Both the position numbers and the translations under genes were made by a program. From assembly GCA_039649115.1 (NCBI GenBank), contig JBBWZQ010000293.1:1-5880 (forward strand): DNA of 5,880 nt. Reading direction: 5' to 3'. Every line of letters begins with the position of its first letter. Positions within the stretch are counted from its first letter, which is position 1. Positions 1-5,880 of this stretch are shown here, piece after piece. The stretch is from DATEJJ01 sp039649115. Lineage in GTDB: Bacteria; Actinomycetota; Actinomycetes; Mycobacteriales; Micromonosporaceae. The notes under the pieces are model-generated. The model was not told where the DNA came from. It worked only from the letters and a program-made list of their open reading frames with translations, and made no database searches.

Positions 1-249
1 CGGCGTGACCCTGGCCGCGTTGACCGCCGCGCAGGTAGCGGAAGGTGGGAAGACGCCGTCCGAGTCGACACCGACCTTGTCCGCGGTGCGGCGGCCGTGG
101 AGCAGCGGCTGGACGACGTCTACAGCCCAGGGGTGGTGCCGCGACCGTGGCGGGCGACCGCGTACCGGCGGCTGGAGGAGTTGACGACAGGCACCAACGC
201 GGTGCGGGGCAGCGCGAAATGTCGGCGCAGCATCGCCGACCGGCTTGGA
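1..249 (+). pseudogene. Remnant of a Mu/IS-type DDE transposase (internal fragment)
   Basis: Frame 1 is open from the window edge. From about position 97 it reads a segment including EQRLDDVYSPGVVPRPWRAT, then AYRRLEELTTGTNAVRG, then SAKCRRSIADR. From memory, this pattern matches the linker between the N-terminal helix-turn-helix domains and the catalytic core of actinobacterial Mu/integrase-core transposases: a GPGVVP-like turn, then RATxYRRxxEL, then GSAxxRRSxAxRP. In intact relatives the DDE integrase core follows directly. Here the match ends near 245 and the neighbouring regulator's stop codon lies at 271, so the whole catalytic domain is missing. The upstream part (1-96) matches less clearly, and a frame change or the window edge may explain that. 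The fragment cannot be an active transposase. It could instead be the 3' end of an unrelated gene, so the assignment is moderate. Confidence 0.5.
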
Positions 250-270
250 ACTGGCCTGGCGAGGTCTGTG

Positions 271-3219
271 TCAGGTCGTGGGCAGGAGACCGTGGCGGTG
301 GGCGACGGTGGCGGCTTCGGTGCGGGTGGAGACGCCGAGTTTGGCCAGGATGTTCGACACGTGGACGCTGGCGGTTTTGGGGCTGATGAACAGTGTGGTG
401 GCGATCTGGCCGTTGGAGTGGCCTTCGGCCACAAGGGCGAGGACTTCGCGTTCCCGGCCGGTCAGTCGGAACCGGAGGGCCGGTTGGGGTGCGGGAACAT
501 CGGTGGTGGTGGTCGCGGTTGGCTCGATGCGCAGGCGGGCCCGGCGGGCCAGGGTCCGGATGTCGTCGGCCGTGGCGGCGGCCAGGTGGTCGGCGAGACG
601 TAGCCCTTCCAGTGCCGTCACGTCCGCGCCGGTTCCGTGGTTGGCGCTCTGCGCCTCGGCGAGGCGGTAGAGGCTGTAACACAGCGGGAACCCCTCGGCT
701 GCGGCGCGGGTCGCGGTGACCGCCGCGTGCCACGTCGTGATCTCGTCACGACGGTTCAGTCGTGCGCTTTCGGCGGCGATCAGCGCCTGGTATGCCTGCG
801 CGGGCGGCGTGCCGGTCTGGAGGCTGGCGGCCAGGGAGTGCAGCGTTTCGTGTTGCGTAGCGCCGGCCGGTGCGGCGGTCGCGGCGATGTCTGCTTCGAT
901 GCGCATGCCGAGCCATAGCAGTGGCCAGATGTAGCGGACCCCGAAGCCGCTGACCGGCCCGGCCAGCGCGGCCTGGATGCGCTGCCGGGCGTCGTCGAGG
1001 TCGCCGCGGGCGCGGGCCAGTTCGGCCTCGATGAACACCATTGGGGCGGTGAACTGCACATCGGCGCCGTCACCGAACTGGCGGCGGGCCTCCCGGACGT
1101 CGTGGGCGGCCGCGTCCGTCTCGCCCTGCCACAGTCGCAGCTCGGCCCGGACCAGCAGCAGGGTACTGGCGAAGATGCCGTTGGGGTCGTCGGCGAGCGA
1201 CTCGGTGATCAGATCGAGAGCCTCCCGCCACCGGCCGAGCCGCATCAGCGGCTCGGCGAGGTTGCCGACCAGCATCGCCCCGTGCGAGCGGGCGTGACCG
1301 ATCCGGGTGGCCAGGGTGACACCGGCGGTCGCGATCTGCGCGGCCTCGGCGTGGCGGCCCAGCATTTCCAGGGAGTCGGAGAGATTGGTGTACCCACGCA
1401 AGGCCACGCTGTGCAGTTCGTGGCGCTCCGCCAGGCCCAGCCCGTCGCGCAGCGCGGCCAGACCGGTCGACGGATCGCCCAGGTACGTGGCGACGGCGCC
1501 GAGGGTGATCAAGGCGTCGGCGTGCTGGGCGGTCGCGCCAACCGCGGCGGCGGCGTCCACCGCGCTGCGGGCGATGTCGTAACCCTGTTGGTCCTCACCG
1601 ATCCGCGTGAGGGAGTTGGCCAGCGAGGCCAGCACCACGGCGTGCGTGACGGTCAGCGGTTGGGCCGGCAGCAGCGCCAACGCCTCCCGGAGCTGCCCGG
1701 CCGCTTCCGCGTCCCGGCCCAACGCACGCAGCACGAAGGCCCGCCGCTCCACGACCTCGGCGCGGCGCACCCCGTCGGTGACGGATTCTGTGGCGGCCAA
1801 CACCTGGTCCATGACCGACAGCGCCCGGTTGAGTTCACCCGCGCTCCACGCCGCCTCAGCAGCGAGCACGTTGAGCTGCGTCCAGTCCACACCGGCGCGT
1901 TCGACCGCGTCCGGCACCCGGGGCCAGATCTGCAGCGCCCGCTCCAGATGGCGCAGCGCTTCGGCCGGCGCGTACCCGACACCGGCCTGCCGGCCCGCCC
2001 GCACCGACGCGGACAGGGCCCGGGGCAGGTCCAGCGCGGCGTACCAGTGGTGCGCCAAGGTCGCGGCCACGCTCCCGTCATCGTCGAGCAGGGTCGGGTC
2101 GGCCGACAACGCCTCGCCGTAGGCCGTGTGCAGCCGGACCCGCTCACCGGGCAGCATGTCGTCGTAAACCGCGTCGCGGGTCAGCGCGTGGCGGAACGCG
2201 TAGCCACGACCGCTGTGGTCCACCACCAGCAGATGATGCTCGACCGTCTCACGCAACGCCGGGTACAGGTCCGACTCCGGCATCCCGACCAGTACCTCAA
2301 GGAGCCGGCCGGCGATCCGAGGGCTGGCCGCGGCGGCGGTACGCAAGATCCGCTGGGCCGCGTCGGACACCGTCTCGGTATGGGCCAGGAGCACGTCGCG
2401 CAGCAAGGGCGGAATGTCGCCCGGGTCGGCGCCGCCGTCCACGGCAGCGAGAATCTCCTCGACCAGGAACGCGTTGCCCTGAGAGCGCTCGAAGACCACA
2501 TCGGTGAACTGGGCGGTGGGCGCGGCGTGCCGGATCGCCTGCAGCTGGGCGGCGACCTCGTCCCGGCTGAACCGGCCGACGTCGACGCGTTCCACGCTGC
2601 GTACCCGTTCCCAGGCGGTTACCACGGGACGCAGCGGATGGCGGCGATGCAACTCGTCTGAGCGGTAGGTGAGCATCAGCAGGACCCCGAGCTCGCGCAG
2701 CGTCTGCACCAGGAACACCACCAGGTCCCGGGTCGATGCGTCGGCCCAGTGCAGGTCCTCCACGACCAGCAGCATCGGCCGCCCCACGCTGAGCCGGGTG
2801 ATCAGCGCCAGGACGTGCTCACGCAACTGCGCCGCCGACCCATGCTGCGGCGGCGCCGCGGCGGCCTCTGGGTCCAACTCGGGCAGCAGCCGGGCGAACT
2901 CGCGGCGGGCCGGGCCGAGGCAGCTGTCCAGATGCTCCGCTGGGGTCGAGCGCGCCACCGTACGCAGCACGTCCACCAGCGGCGCCAACGGAACGCCCTC
3001 CCCGCCCAGCTCCACGCAGCCGCCGCTGAGCACCCGCACCCCCCGGTCGGACGCGACCCGGGTGATCTCCTGGACCAGCCGGGTCTTGCCGACACCGGCC
3101 TCACCGGCGACCAGCGCCACGGCTGGCTTTCCGTCGATCGCCTGGTCGAGCAGGGCACGTAACCGGCCCAACTCGTCCTGCCGACCGACGAGGACGGGGC
3201 TTACCAGATCCCGGCTCAC
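271..3219 (-). CDS. LAL-type LuxR family transcriptional regulator with N-terminal AAA ATPase domain
   Basis: A large ATP-dependent transcriptional activator of the LAL class, cytoplasmic. Counted from the GTG at 3219 it is 982 residues, normal for the family. An N-terminal STAND/AAA module starts at SPVLVGRQDEL. It has Walker A GEAGVGKT at about residues 39-46, Walker B with LLVVEDLHWAD at about 150-160, TYRSDE at about 184, and RSQGNAFLVEE at about 245-255. The middle is an alanine/leucine-rich helical, TPR-like region. The last 64 residues form a LuxR helix-turn-helix (LTGREREVLALVAEG, QIATTLFISPKTASVHVSNI). Start choice: ATG at 3273 would overlap the upstream MFS gene by 20 bp and add 18 residues not typical of the family. 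GTG at 3219 leaves a 34-bp gap, has a weak AGG upstream and begins VSRDLVSPVLVGR, as relatives do. Leu20 is encoded by TTA (3160-3162), a rare codon that may limit translation. Target genes and ligand are unknown. The adjoining transporter is the natural candidate target. Confidence 0.95.
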   Translation of the reverse strand: MSRDLVSPVLVGRQDELGRLRALLDQAIDGKPAVALVAGEAGVGKTRLVQEITRVASDRGVRVLSGGCVELGGEGVPLAPLVDVLRTVARSTPAEHLDSCLGPARREFARLLPELDPEAAAAPPQHGSAAQLREHVLALITRLSVGRPMLLVVEDLHWADASTRDLVVFLVQTLRELGVLLMLTYRSDELHRRHPLRPVVTAWERVRSVERVDVGRFSRDEVAAQLQAIRHAAPTAQFTDVVFERSQGNAFLVEEILAAVDGGADPGDIPPLLRDVLLAHTETVSDAAQRILRTAAAASPRIAGRLLEVLVGMPESDLYPALRETVEHHLLVVDHSGRGYAFRHALTRDAVYDDMLPGERVRLHTAYGEALSADPTLLDDDGSVAATLAHHWYAALDLPRALSASVRAGRQAGVGYAPAEALRHLERALQIWPRVPDAVERAGVDWTQLNVLAAEAAWSAGELNRALSVMDQVLAATESVTDGVRRAEVVERRAFVLRALGRDAEAAGQLREALALLPAQPLTVTHAVVLASLANSLTRIGEDQQGYDIARSAVDAAAAVGATAQHADALITLGAVATYLGDPSTGLAALRDGLGLAERHELHSVALRGYTNLSDSLEMLGRHAEAAQIATAGVTLATRIGHARSHGAMLVGNLAEPLMRLGRWREALDLITESLADDPNGIFASTLLLVRAELRLWQGETDAAAHDVREARRQFGDGADVQFTAPMVFIEAELARARGDLDDARQRIQAALAGPVSGFGVRYIWPLLWLGMRIEADIAATAAPAGATQHETLHSLAASLQTGTPPAQAYQALIAAESARLNRRDEITTWHAAVTATRAAAEGFPLCYSLYRLAEAQSANHGTGADVTALEGLRLADHLAAATADDIRTLARRARLRIEPTATTTTDVPAPQPALRFRLTGREREVLALVAEGHSNGQIATTLFISPKTASVHVSNILAKLGVSTRTEAATVAHRHGLLPTT
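3160..3162 (-). promoter_or_regulatory. In-frame TTA leucine codon near the start of the LAL regulator (possible bldA-type control)
   Basis: On the minus strand the regulator reads GAC GAG TTG GGC CGG TTA CGT, so the sixth residue of DELGRL is encoded by TTA (residue 20 from the GTG start, 38 from the ATG). The other TAA trinucleotides on the plus strand that I checked within this gene (677, 1580, 2165) are out of frame, so this appears to be its only TTA codon. In streptomycetes, TTA codons are decoded by the developmentally regulated bldA tRNA and are concentrated in regulators of specialised metabolism. Whether this host uses that switch is inference. Confidence 0.6.
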
Positions 3220-3253
3220 GTGGAACAACCTATGGCCGATCCGCGCGATCCCA

Positions 3254-4519
3254 CTATCGGGCAAAGGACTCATCCGCGAGGACGGGTACCGGACTCACGA
3301 CGTCCCGGCGGGCCAACACGGGCAGGCACAGCACGAGGCAGTACACCGCGACCAGGCCACCTACCGCTGCCAAGGCCCCGGACAGGCCGACCAGCGCGAC
3401 CAGCGGTGCCGCGATCAGTGACCCGACCACGATCCCGCCGATGCTGGCCGGGAACGCCAGGCCGTATGCGCGGGCCAGCACCGCCTCGTCCAGCGAACGG
3501 GCCAGGGCGGTGTCGACGACGACCTCGACCAGGACCGAGCCGGCACCGATCACGACGGCCAGGAACACGGCGCCGGCCAGCCACGGCGTCACCGCCAGCA
3601 GACTCGACGGTATCGCGACCGCGAGCAGGACCACGGCGACGTGGCGGGGCCGGCGGGCGCCGCCGAGCCGGGCTGCCAGCGAGGCGCCCACCAGGCCACC
3701 GATGCCGCAGCCGGCCAGGAGGTACCCGTAGCCGGCGTCGCCGTAGCCCAGCTCGCGGCCGAGCAGCAACAGCAGCACGGTCTGCGCCCCGTACGCCAGG
3801 CTGCACATGATGTCCGCGCCGACCAGCCGCGCCGCTGCGCCGTTGTGGCGCAACGCCGACACACCGGCGCGCAACTCGCGTAGTACACCCGAAGCATCGG
3901 CATCCCGCTCCGCCACCGCGAACAGAGCACCTGCCGGCAGACCCAACAAGATGACCGCGGACGCGGCGAACGTGGCCGCGTTGAGCAGGAACGCGGTCGC
4001 CGGGGAGCCGAGCACCAACAACAGCGCGCCGCCCGCCGGCCCGGCGATGATCGACACGGACTGGATCACCGACCGGGCCGCGGTCGCCGCCGGCAGGTCG
4101 TCATCCGCCACCAGCCGGGGCAGCGTCGCGGCCACCGCCGGTGGGTAGACCGTCGACGCGGCCGTCGACACCGCCGCGAGGACCGGCGCGAACAGCACCG
4201 GCAAGCCCGCCGCGGCGACCAGCGCCAACAGCGTCATCGAGCCCACCCGCAGCACATCCGCGACGATCATCAGCCGGCGCCGGTCGTATCGGTCGGCGAG
4301 GAGGCCACCGAACGGGCCCAGCACCACCATCGGCACCACCCGCGCCGCCGTCGTGACCGCCGTCCAGGCCACCGAGTGGGTCCGGTCGTAGACCAGCGCC
4401 ACCAACGCCAGGTTGTACAGCCAGTCACCGATCTGCGACACAGCCAGCGCGGCCAGCAGCCGCCGCAGCGGCCGGTTACGGCGGACCAGCATGAACATCT
4501 TTCCCGTCGATGCATCCAT
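3254..4519 (-). CDS. MFS transporter (MFS_3 / enterobactin-exporter-like)
   Basis: An integral inner-membrane permease of the major facilitator superfamily, probably a proton-coupled exporter. From the ATG at 4519 it is 421 residues, the usual size. An arginine-rich N-terminus (MLVRRNRPLRRLL) is followed by successive hydrophobic helices. The loop after TM2 carries MFS motif A, GGLLADRYDRRR, at about residues 71-82. A cytoplasmic loop at about 203-227 (AERDADASGVLRELRAG) separates the N- and C-terminal halves. NAATFAASAVILLGLP and ARAYGLAFPASIGG resemble the MFS_3/EntS group. Starts: the frame is open to a TTG at 4567, but that TTG lies inside a putative promoter. ATG 4519 has GAGG only 3 nt upstream. 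ATG 4492, preceded by GGGAAAG, would give 412 residues and remains possible. The LAL regulator lies directly downstream on the same strand, which suggests an operon. The substrate cannot be read from sequence; drug or metabolite export is the usual guess. Confidence 0.93.
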   Translation of the reverse strand: MDASTGKMFMLVRRNRPLRRLLAALAVSQIGDWLYNLALVALVYDRTHSVAWTAVTTAARVVPMVVLGPFGGLLADRYDRRRLMIVADVLRVGSMTLLALVAAAGLPVLFAPVLAAVSTAASTVYPPAVAATLPRLVADDDLPAATAARSVIQSVSIIAGPAGGALLLVLGSPATAFLLNAATFAASAVILLGLPAGALFAVAERDADASGVLRELRAGVSALRHNGAAARLVGADIMCSLAYGAQTVLLLLLGRELGYGDAGYGYLLAGCGIGGLVGASLAARLGGARRPRHVAVVLLAVAIPSSLLAVTPWLAGAVFLAVVIGAGSVLVEVVVDTALARSLDEAVLARAYGLAFPASIGGIVVGSLIAAPLVALVGLSGALAAVGGLVAVYCLVLCLPVLARRDVVSPVPVLADESFAR

Positions 4520-4537
4520 ACGCCTCAGGCTGCCGGT

Positions 4538-4596
4538 AAGGCGCCGCCGGACGGATCGGGCAACCAACCTAGCCGAACGCTTCCGCTACCTCAGAT
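4538..4596 (-). repeat. Left arm of an imperfect inverted duplication (partner at 4747-4803)
   Basis: The core CGGATCGGGCAACC (4552-4565) is the exact reverse complement of GGTTGCCCGATCCG (4777-4790). The inner end ACCTCAGAT (4588-4596) is the exact reverse complement of ATCTGAGGT (4747-4755). Between these blocks the arms align with one gap; by hand I count about 34 of 45 positions matching over 4552-4596. Similarity extends outward as AAGGC plus a G/C-rich tract (4538-4551 against 4791-4803). This arm precedes the MFS gene, reading leftward. Confidence 0.75.
4566..4594 (-). promoter_or_regulatory. Putative promoter for the MFS-LAL operon
   Basis: Reading leftward, CTGAGG (4594-4589) could act as a -35 hexamer. 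It is followed by a 17-nt spacer and TAGGTT (4571-4566), which fits the actinobacterial -10 pattern TAnnnT. Transcription would begin near 4559, about 40 nt upstream of the ATG at 4519. The -35 is a poor match to TTGAC, so support comes mainly from the same arrangement in the inverted copy on the other side. This is inference. Confidence 0.4.
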
Positions 4597-4746
4597 ATGC
4601 GCGGCCGCTGGTACCGAACGCAGCACACAACGGGCCGAAGTCCCGGCAGCGGGCCGGGTCAGCTCCGCGAAGCGCCGGGTAGGCCACGCCGTTCACACGG
4701 GCTCGCCGGGCAACTGACCCAGCCTGCGTCAACGAGCAGGGCCCTG

Positions 4747-4771
4747 ATCTGAGGTGGCGAACGCCTCAGAT
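4747..4771. promoter_or_regulatory. 25-bp palindrome, candidate operator or stem-loop
   Basis: ATCTGAGG (4747-4754) and CCTCAGAT (4764-4771) are perfect 8-bp inverted repeats around TGGCGAACG. Allowing one mismatch, or a G-U pair in RNA, the arms extend to 10 bp (ATCTGAGGTG / CGCCTCAGAT) around GCGAA. Arm length and spacing suit a dimeric DNA-binding protein. There is no T-run after it, so a factor-independent terminator is less likely. Confidence 0.5.
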
Positions 4772-4776
4772 AGGAC
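4749..4776 (+). promoter_or_regulatory. Putative promoter for the rightward membrane-protein gene
   Basis: CTGAGG (4749-4754), a 16-nt spacer and TAGGAC (4771-4776) mirror the CTGAGG-17-TAGGTT arrangement of the opposite copy. The -10 lacks the final T. Transcription would start near 4783, leaving a leader of about 68 nt before ATG 4851. A palindrome fills the -35 and spacer, so a bound dimeric regulator would be expected to block or modulate this promoter. This is inference. Confidence 0.35.
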
Positions 4777-4850
4777 GGTTGCCCGATCCGCCGGGGCGGC
4801 CTTCATGCATGCCGGCGACGAACTCGGCGGGCATGAGGGCCACCTTGAGC

Positions 4851-5384
4851 ATGAAGGGGAGACCGAGCAGAGCGCCTGCTGTACCGCGGGCCGGTGGTCT
4901 GGGCGGCTGGCGAACGGCGGCCAGCTCGGGCTTCACCAGCTGGATCGGCTTCTGGTCGTGGTACCTGATGCCGATCGGGATCTTCCTGCTGGCGCATCCG
5001 CTGGTCGGCGCGTTGGCCTGGGGTGCGCGCCTGTACTACGTGCCGGTCCGGTACTGGAGTTCCGAGGCCACGGCGACCACGCTCGGCGCCGAGGACCTGG
5101 CGTCCGGGCAGCAGTCGGTCACCGTGGAGTCGTGTCCGCAGCAACCCTTCGGCTACACCGGCGGGGTAACGACCCCGGGCCCTGCGTGTGTCACCCTGAC
5201 GGTGCGGGCCGCGGGGCGCCCGGACCCGACCGTCCGAGGTTCGTGGGATGACGCCCGGGCGGTGATCCTCATGCGGGGGGTGGGGCGATCAGGTCGTCCA
5301 CGGCGAGGTCTGACGAGGCGTAGGGGACCGGGATACGCTCGCCATGCAGGTACTCGACGCGTGTCCGGTAGCCCGTCGCGATAG
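4851..5384 (+). CDS. Small membrane-anchored protein of unknown function, probably 3'-truncated
   Basis: I do not recognise this family. From the ATG at 4851 the frame encodes 177 residues: a basic, proline-rich N-terminus (about 1-25), a long aromatic-rich hydrophobic segment at about 30-59 (WIGFWSWYLMPIGIFLLAHP onward to WGARLYYV), and a soluble, probably extracytoplasmic part with two cysteines (about 95 and 113). Codon bias is convincing from about 4895 to 5266 and weak before that, so the true start is uncertain. ATG 4833 (GGCGGG just upstream) and TTG 4779 are in frame. After ILM at about 5265-5273 the third-position G/C bias collapses and the product becomes arginine- and glycine-rich. 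That stretch is the antisense of the Uma2 gene, and the frame runs on to a TAG at 5384. The native C-terminus has probably been lost. A putative promoter with an operator-like palindrome lies upstream. Confidence 0.65.
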   Translation: MKGRPSRAPAVPRAGGLGGWRTAASSGFTSWIGFWSWYLMPIGIFLLAHPLVGALAWGARLYYVPVRYWSSEATATTLGAEDLASGQQSVTVESCPQQPFGYTGGVTTPGPACVTLTVRAAGRPDPTVRGSWDDARAVILMRGVGRSGRPRRGLTRRRGPGYARHAGTRRVSGSPSR

Positions 5385-5823
5385 GCCCGGTGTGCTCGTA
5401 GATCGCTTCTTGGGTGACCACCCAGTACGTCGCGTAACCGGCTTGACCGTACAGCGCGGTCTTGATGTTGAGGTCCTGGATCGGGGTTTCGTCGGATACC
5501 TCGATCACGAGAAGCACGTCATGGGCGTTCCAGATCGACAACCTCGATCCGACCTTGCCGACCGGGTCCGCGTCGGCCCGTCGTACCCAGCAGTCGGGAT
5601 CGGGAAGTGAGCCACTGGTCGGTAGGGTCGCGGTGGTCACTCGCACGTCCGGTCGTGGCAGCAGTGCGAGCAGTTGGCCGACGGTGTCGCCGTGCCAAGA
5701 ACCGTTCGCCACTGGCCAGATCTCTCCTTCAACGAGTTCTACCCTGTGGTCGAAAGCTCCGGCTTCCCAAGCGCGCACGAACTCGCTCTGGCTCCATCGG
5801 TAGGCGAGCACAGGTCGGGTCAT
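5269..5823 (-). CDS. Uma2 family (DUF820) PD-(D/E)XK nuclease-like protein
   Basis: A predicted endonuclease-fold protein of the Uma2 family, which is abundant in actinobacteria and cyanobacteria; its biological role is poorly established. From the ATG at 5823 it is 184 residues, the normal family length. Visible motifs in order: YRWSQSEFVRAWEAG near the N-terminus, FDHRVELVEGEIWPV (about 24-38), LPDPDCWV with candidate catalytic Asp77, VLLVIEVSDET with Glu108 (about 103-113), and DLNIKTALYGQAGYATYWVV with Lys121. The D/E/K set of the fold appears complete, so the protein may be active. Start choice: ATG 5823 begins MTRPVLAYRW like relatives and has GGTAGG 9 nt upstream. ATG 5865 would add 14 residues without recognisable similarity. 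The stop at 5269-5271 falls where the converging membrane gene loses its coding bias. No partner gene of a known defence or toxin system is adjacent. Confidence 0.9.
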   Translation of the reverse strand: MTRPVLAYRWSQSEFVRAWEAGAFDHRVELVEGEIWPVANGSWHGDTVGQLLALLPRPDVRVTTATLPTSGSLPDPDCWVRRADADPVGKVGSRLSIWNAHDVLLVIEVSDETPIQDLNIKTALYGQAGYATYWVVTQEAIYEHTGPIATGYRTRVEYLHGERIPVPYASSDLAVDDLIAPPPA

Positions 5824-5880
5824 GAATTCGAGCCTACCAACAAGCCCAGCCTGCACGTCGGGCATGGTGCTCGGGCCCTG

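Larger units (their letters stand above)
4747..4803 (+). repeat. Right arm of the imperfect inverted duplication (partner at 4538-4596)
   Basis: This is the inverted copy of the left arm, ordered ATCTGAGGT, variable spacer, TAGG, GGTTGCCCGATCCG, then a G/C-rich tract ending GGCCTT. It precedes the rightward membrane-protein gene, so each copy stands in the same orientation relative to the gene it faces. Unlike the left arm, its first part is itself a near-perfect palindrome. The arms enclose about 150 bp of unrelated sequence. Confidence 0.75.
4520..4850. other. Divergent intergenic region with no gene, rich in inverted repeats
   Basis: I see no convincing coding sequence here. Reading frames that cross it lack codon bias and recognisable motifs. 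It separates the MFS-regulator operon (leftward) from the small membrane-protein gene (rightward). It contains the paired inverted element (4538-4596 and 4747-4803), a compact palindrome at 4747-4771, and an inner inverted repeat, GGGTCAG at 4656-4662 with CTGACCC at 4714-4720. This density of symmetry suits a divergent regulatory region, or a small non-autonomous mobile element. Confidence 0.7.

Noticed and set aside
1102..2661. A 519-codon open frame on the plus strand, opposite the LAL regulator
   Set aside because: It is the antisense shadow of a high-GC gene. The product is rich in Arg, Gly, Gln and Val with no recognisable domain, while the minus strand carries clear ATPase and HTH motifs.
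4565..4567. TTG at 4567 as the MFS start
   Set aside because: It lies inside the putative -10 and the duplicated element, and it would add an arginine-rich extension of 16 residues not typical of the family.
4656..4720. Inner inverted repeat GGGTCAG / CTGACCC around 51 nt, as a possible riboswitch or ncRNA
   Set aside because: The stem is only 7 bp, flanking bases do not extend the pairing, and no known riboswitch core is visible. I kept it only as a description of the intergenic region.
4727..4732. Minus-strand TTGACG resembling a consensus -35 for the MFS operon
   Set aside because: The hexamer 17 nt downstream is CCGGCG, with no TAnnnT pattern nearby, and the site is more than 200 bp from the MFS start.
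4754..5251. Second plus-strand frame (165 codons) overlapping the membrane-protein gene
   Set aside because: It has no hydrophobic segment or recognisable motif and poor codon bias. The frame used for the membrane protein shows a clear transmembrane helix and strong third-position G/C.
1..5880. CRISPR arrays, tRNA or rRNA genes, phage attachment sites
   Set aside because: I saw no regularly spaced direct repeats, no tRNA cloverleaf with a TTCGA-type arm and no conserved rRNA sequence on either strand.

Overview
The window is very GC-rich, with strong G/C bias at third codon positions, GTG/TTG start possibilities and an actinobacterial gene repertoire. It most likely comes from a high-GC actinomycete such as a streptomycete or a member of the Micromonosporaceae. 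The genus cannot be fixed from the sequence alone. It reads as an accessory region with regulatory genes and signs of rearrangement.

Layout from left to right. (1) About 1-249, plus strand: a remnant of a Mu/IS-type DDE transposase, cut off before any catalytic domain. (2) 271-3219 (or 3273), minus strand: a large LAL-type LuxR regulator with an N-terminal AAA/STAND ATPase, a TPR-like helical middle and a C-terminal LuxR helix-turn-helix. It carries an in-frame TTA leucine codon near its start. (3) 3254-4519, minus strand: a 12-TM-class MFS transporter (MFS_3/EntS-like), just upstream of the regulator and almost certainly co-transcribed with it. (4) 4520-4850: an intergenic region holding two divergent, imperfect copies of one roughly 58-bp element. 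Each copy contains a plausible promoter, one facing the MFS-regulator operon and one facing the gene on the right. (5) 4851-5384, plus strand: a small membrane-anchored protein of unknown function. Its coding character stops at about 5268, so its 3' end looks lost. (6) 5269-5823, minus strand: an intact Uma2-family (DUF820) PD-(D/E)XK nuclease-like gene, converging on and overlapping the membrane gene.

How they may work together (inference): the transporter and the LAL regulator probably form one operon. Expression may be limited by the duplicated promoter/operator element and by decoding of the UUA codon. The same element sits ahead of the divergent membrane gene, so the two transcription units may share a regulator. 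The transposase remnant and the abrupt membrane-gene/Uma2 boundary suggest that both edges were shaped by recombination. No tRNA, rRNA, CRISPR array or complete mobile element is visible.
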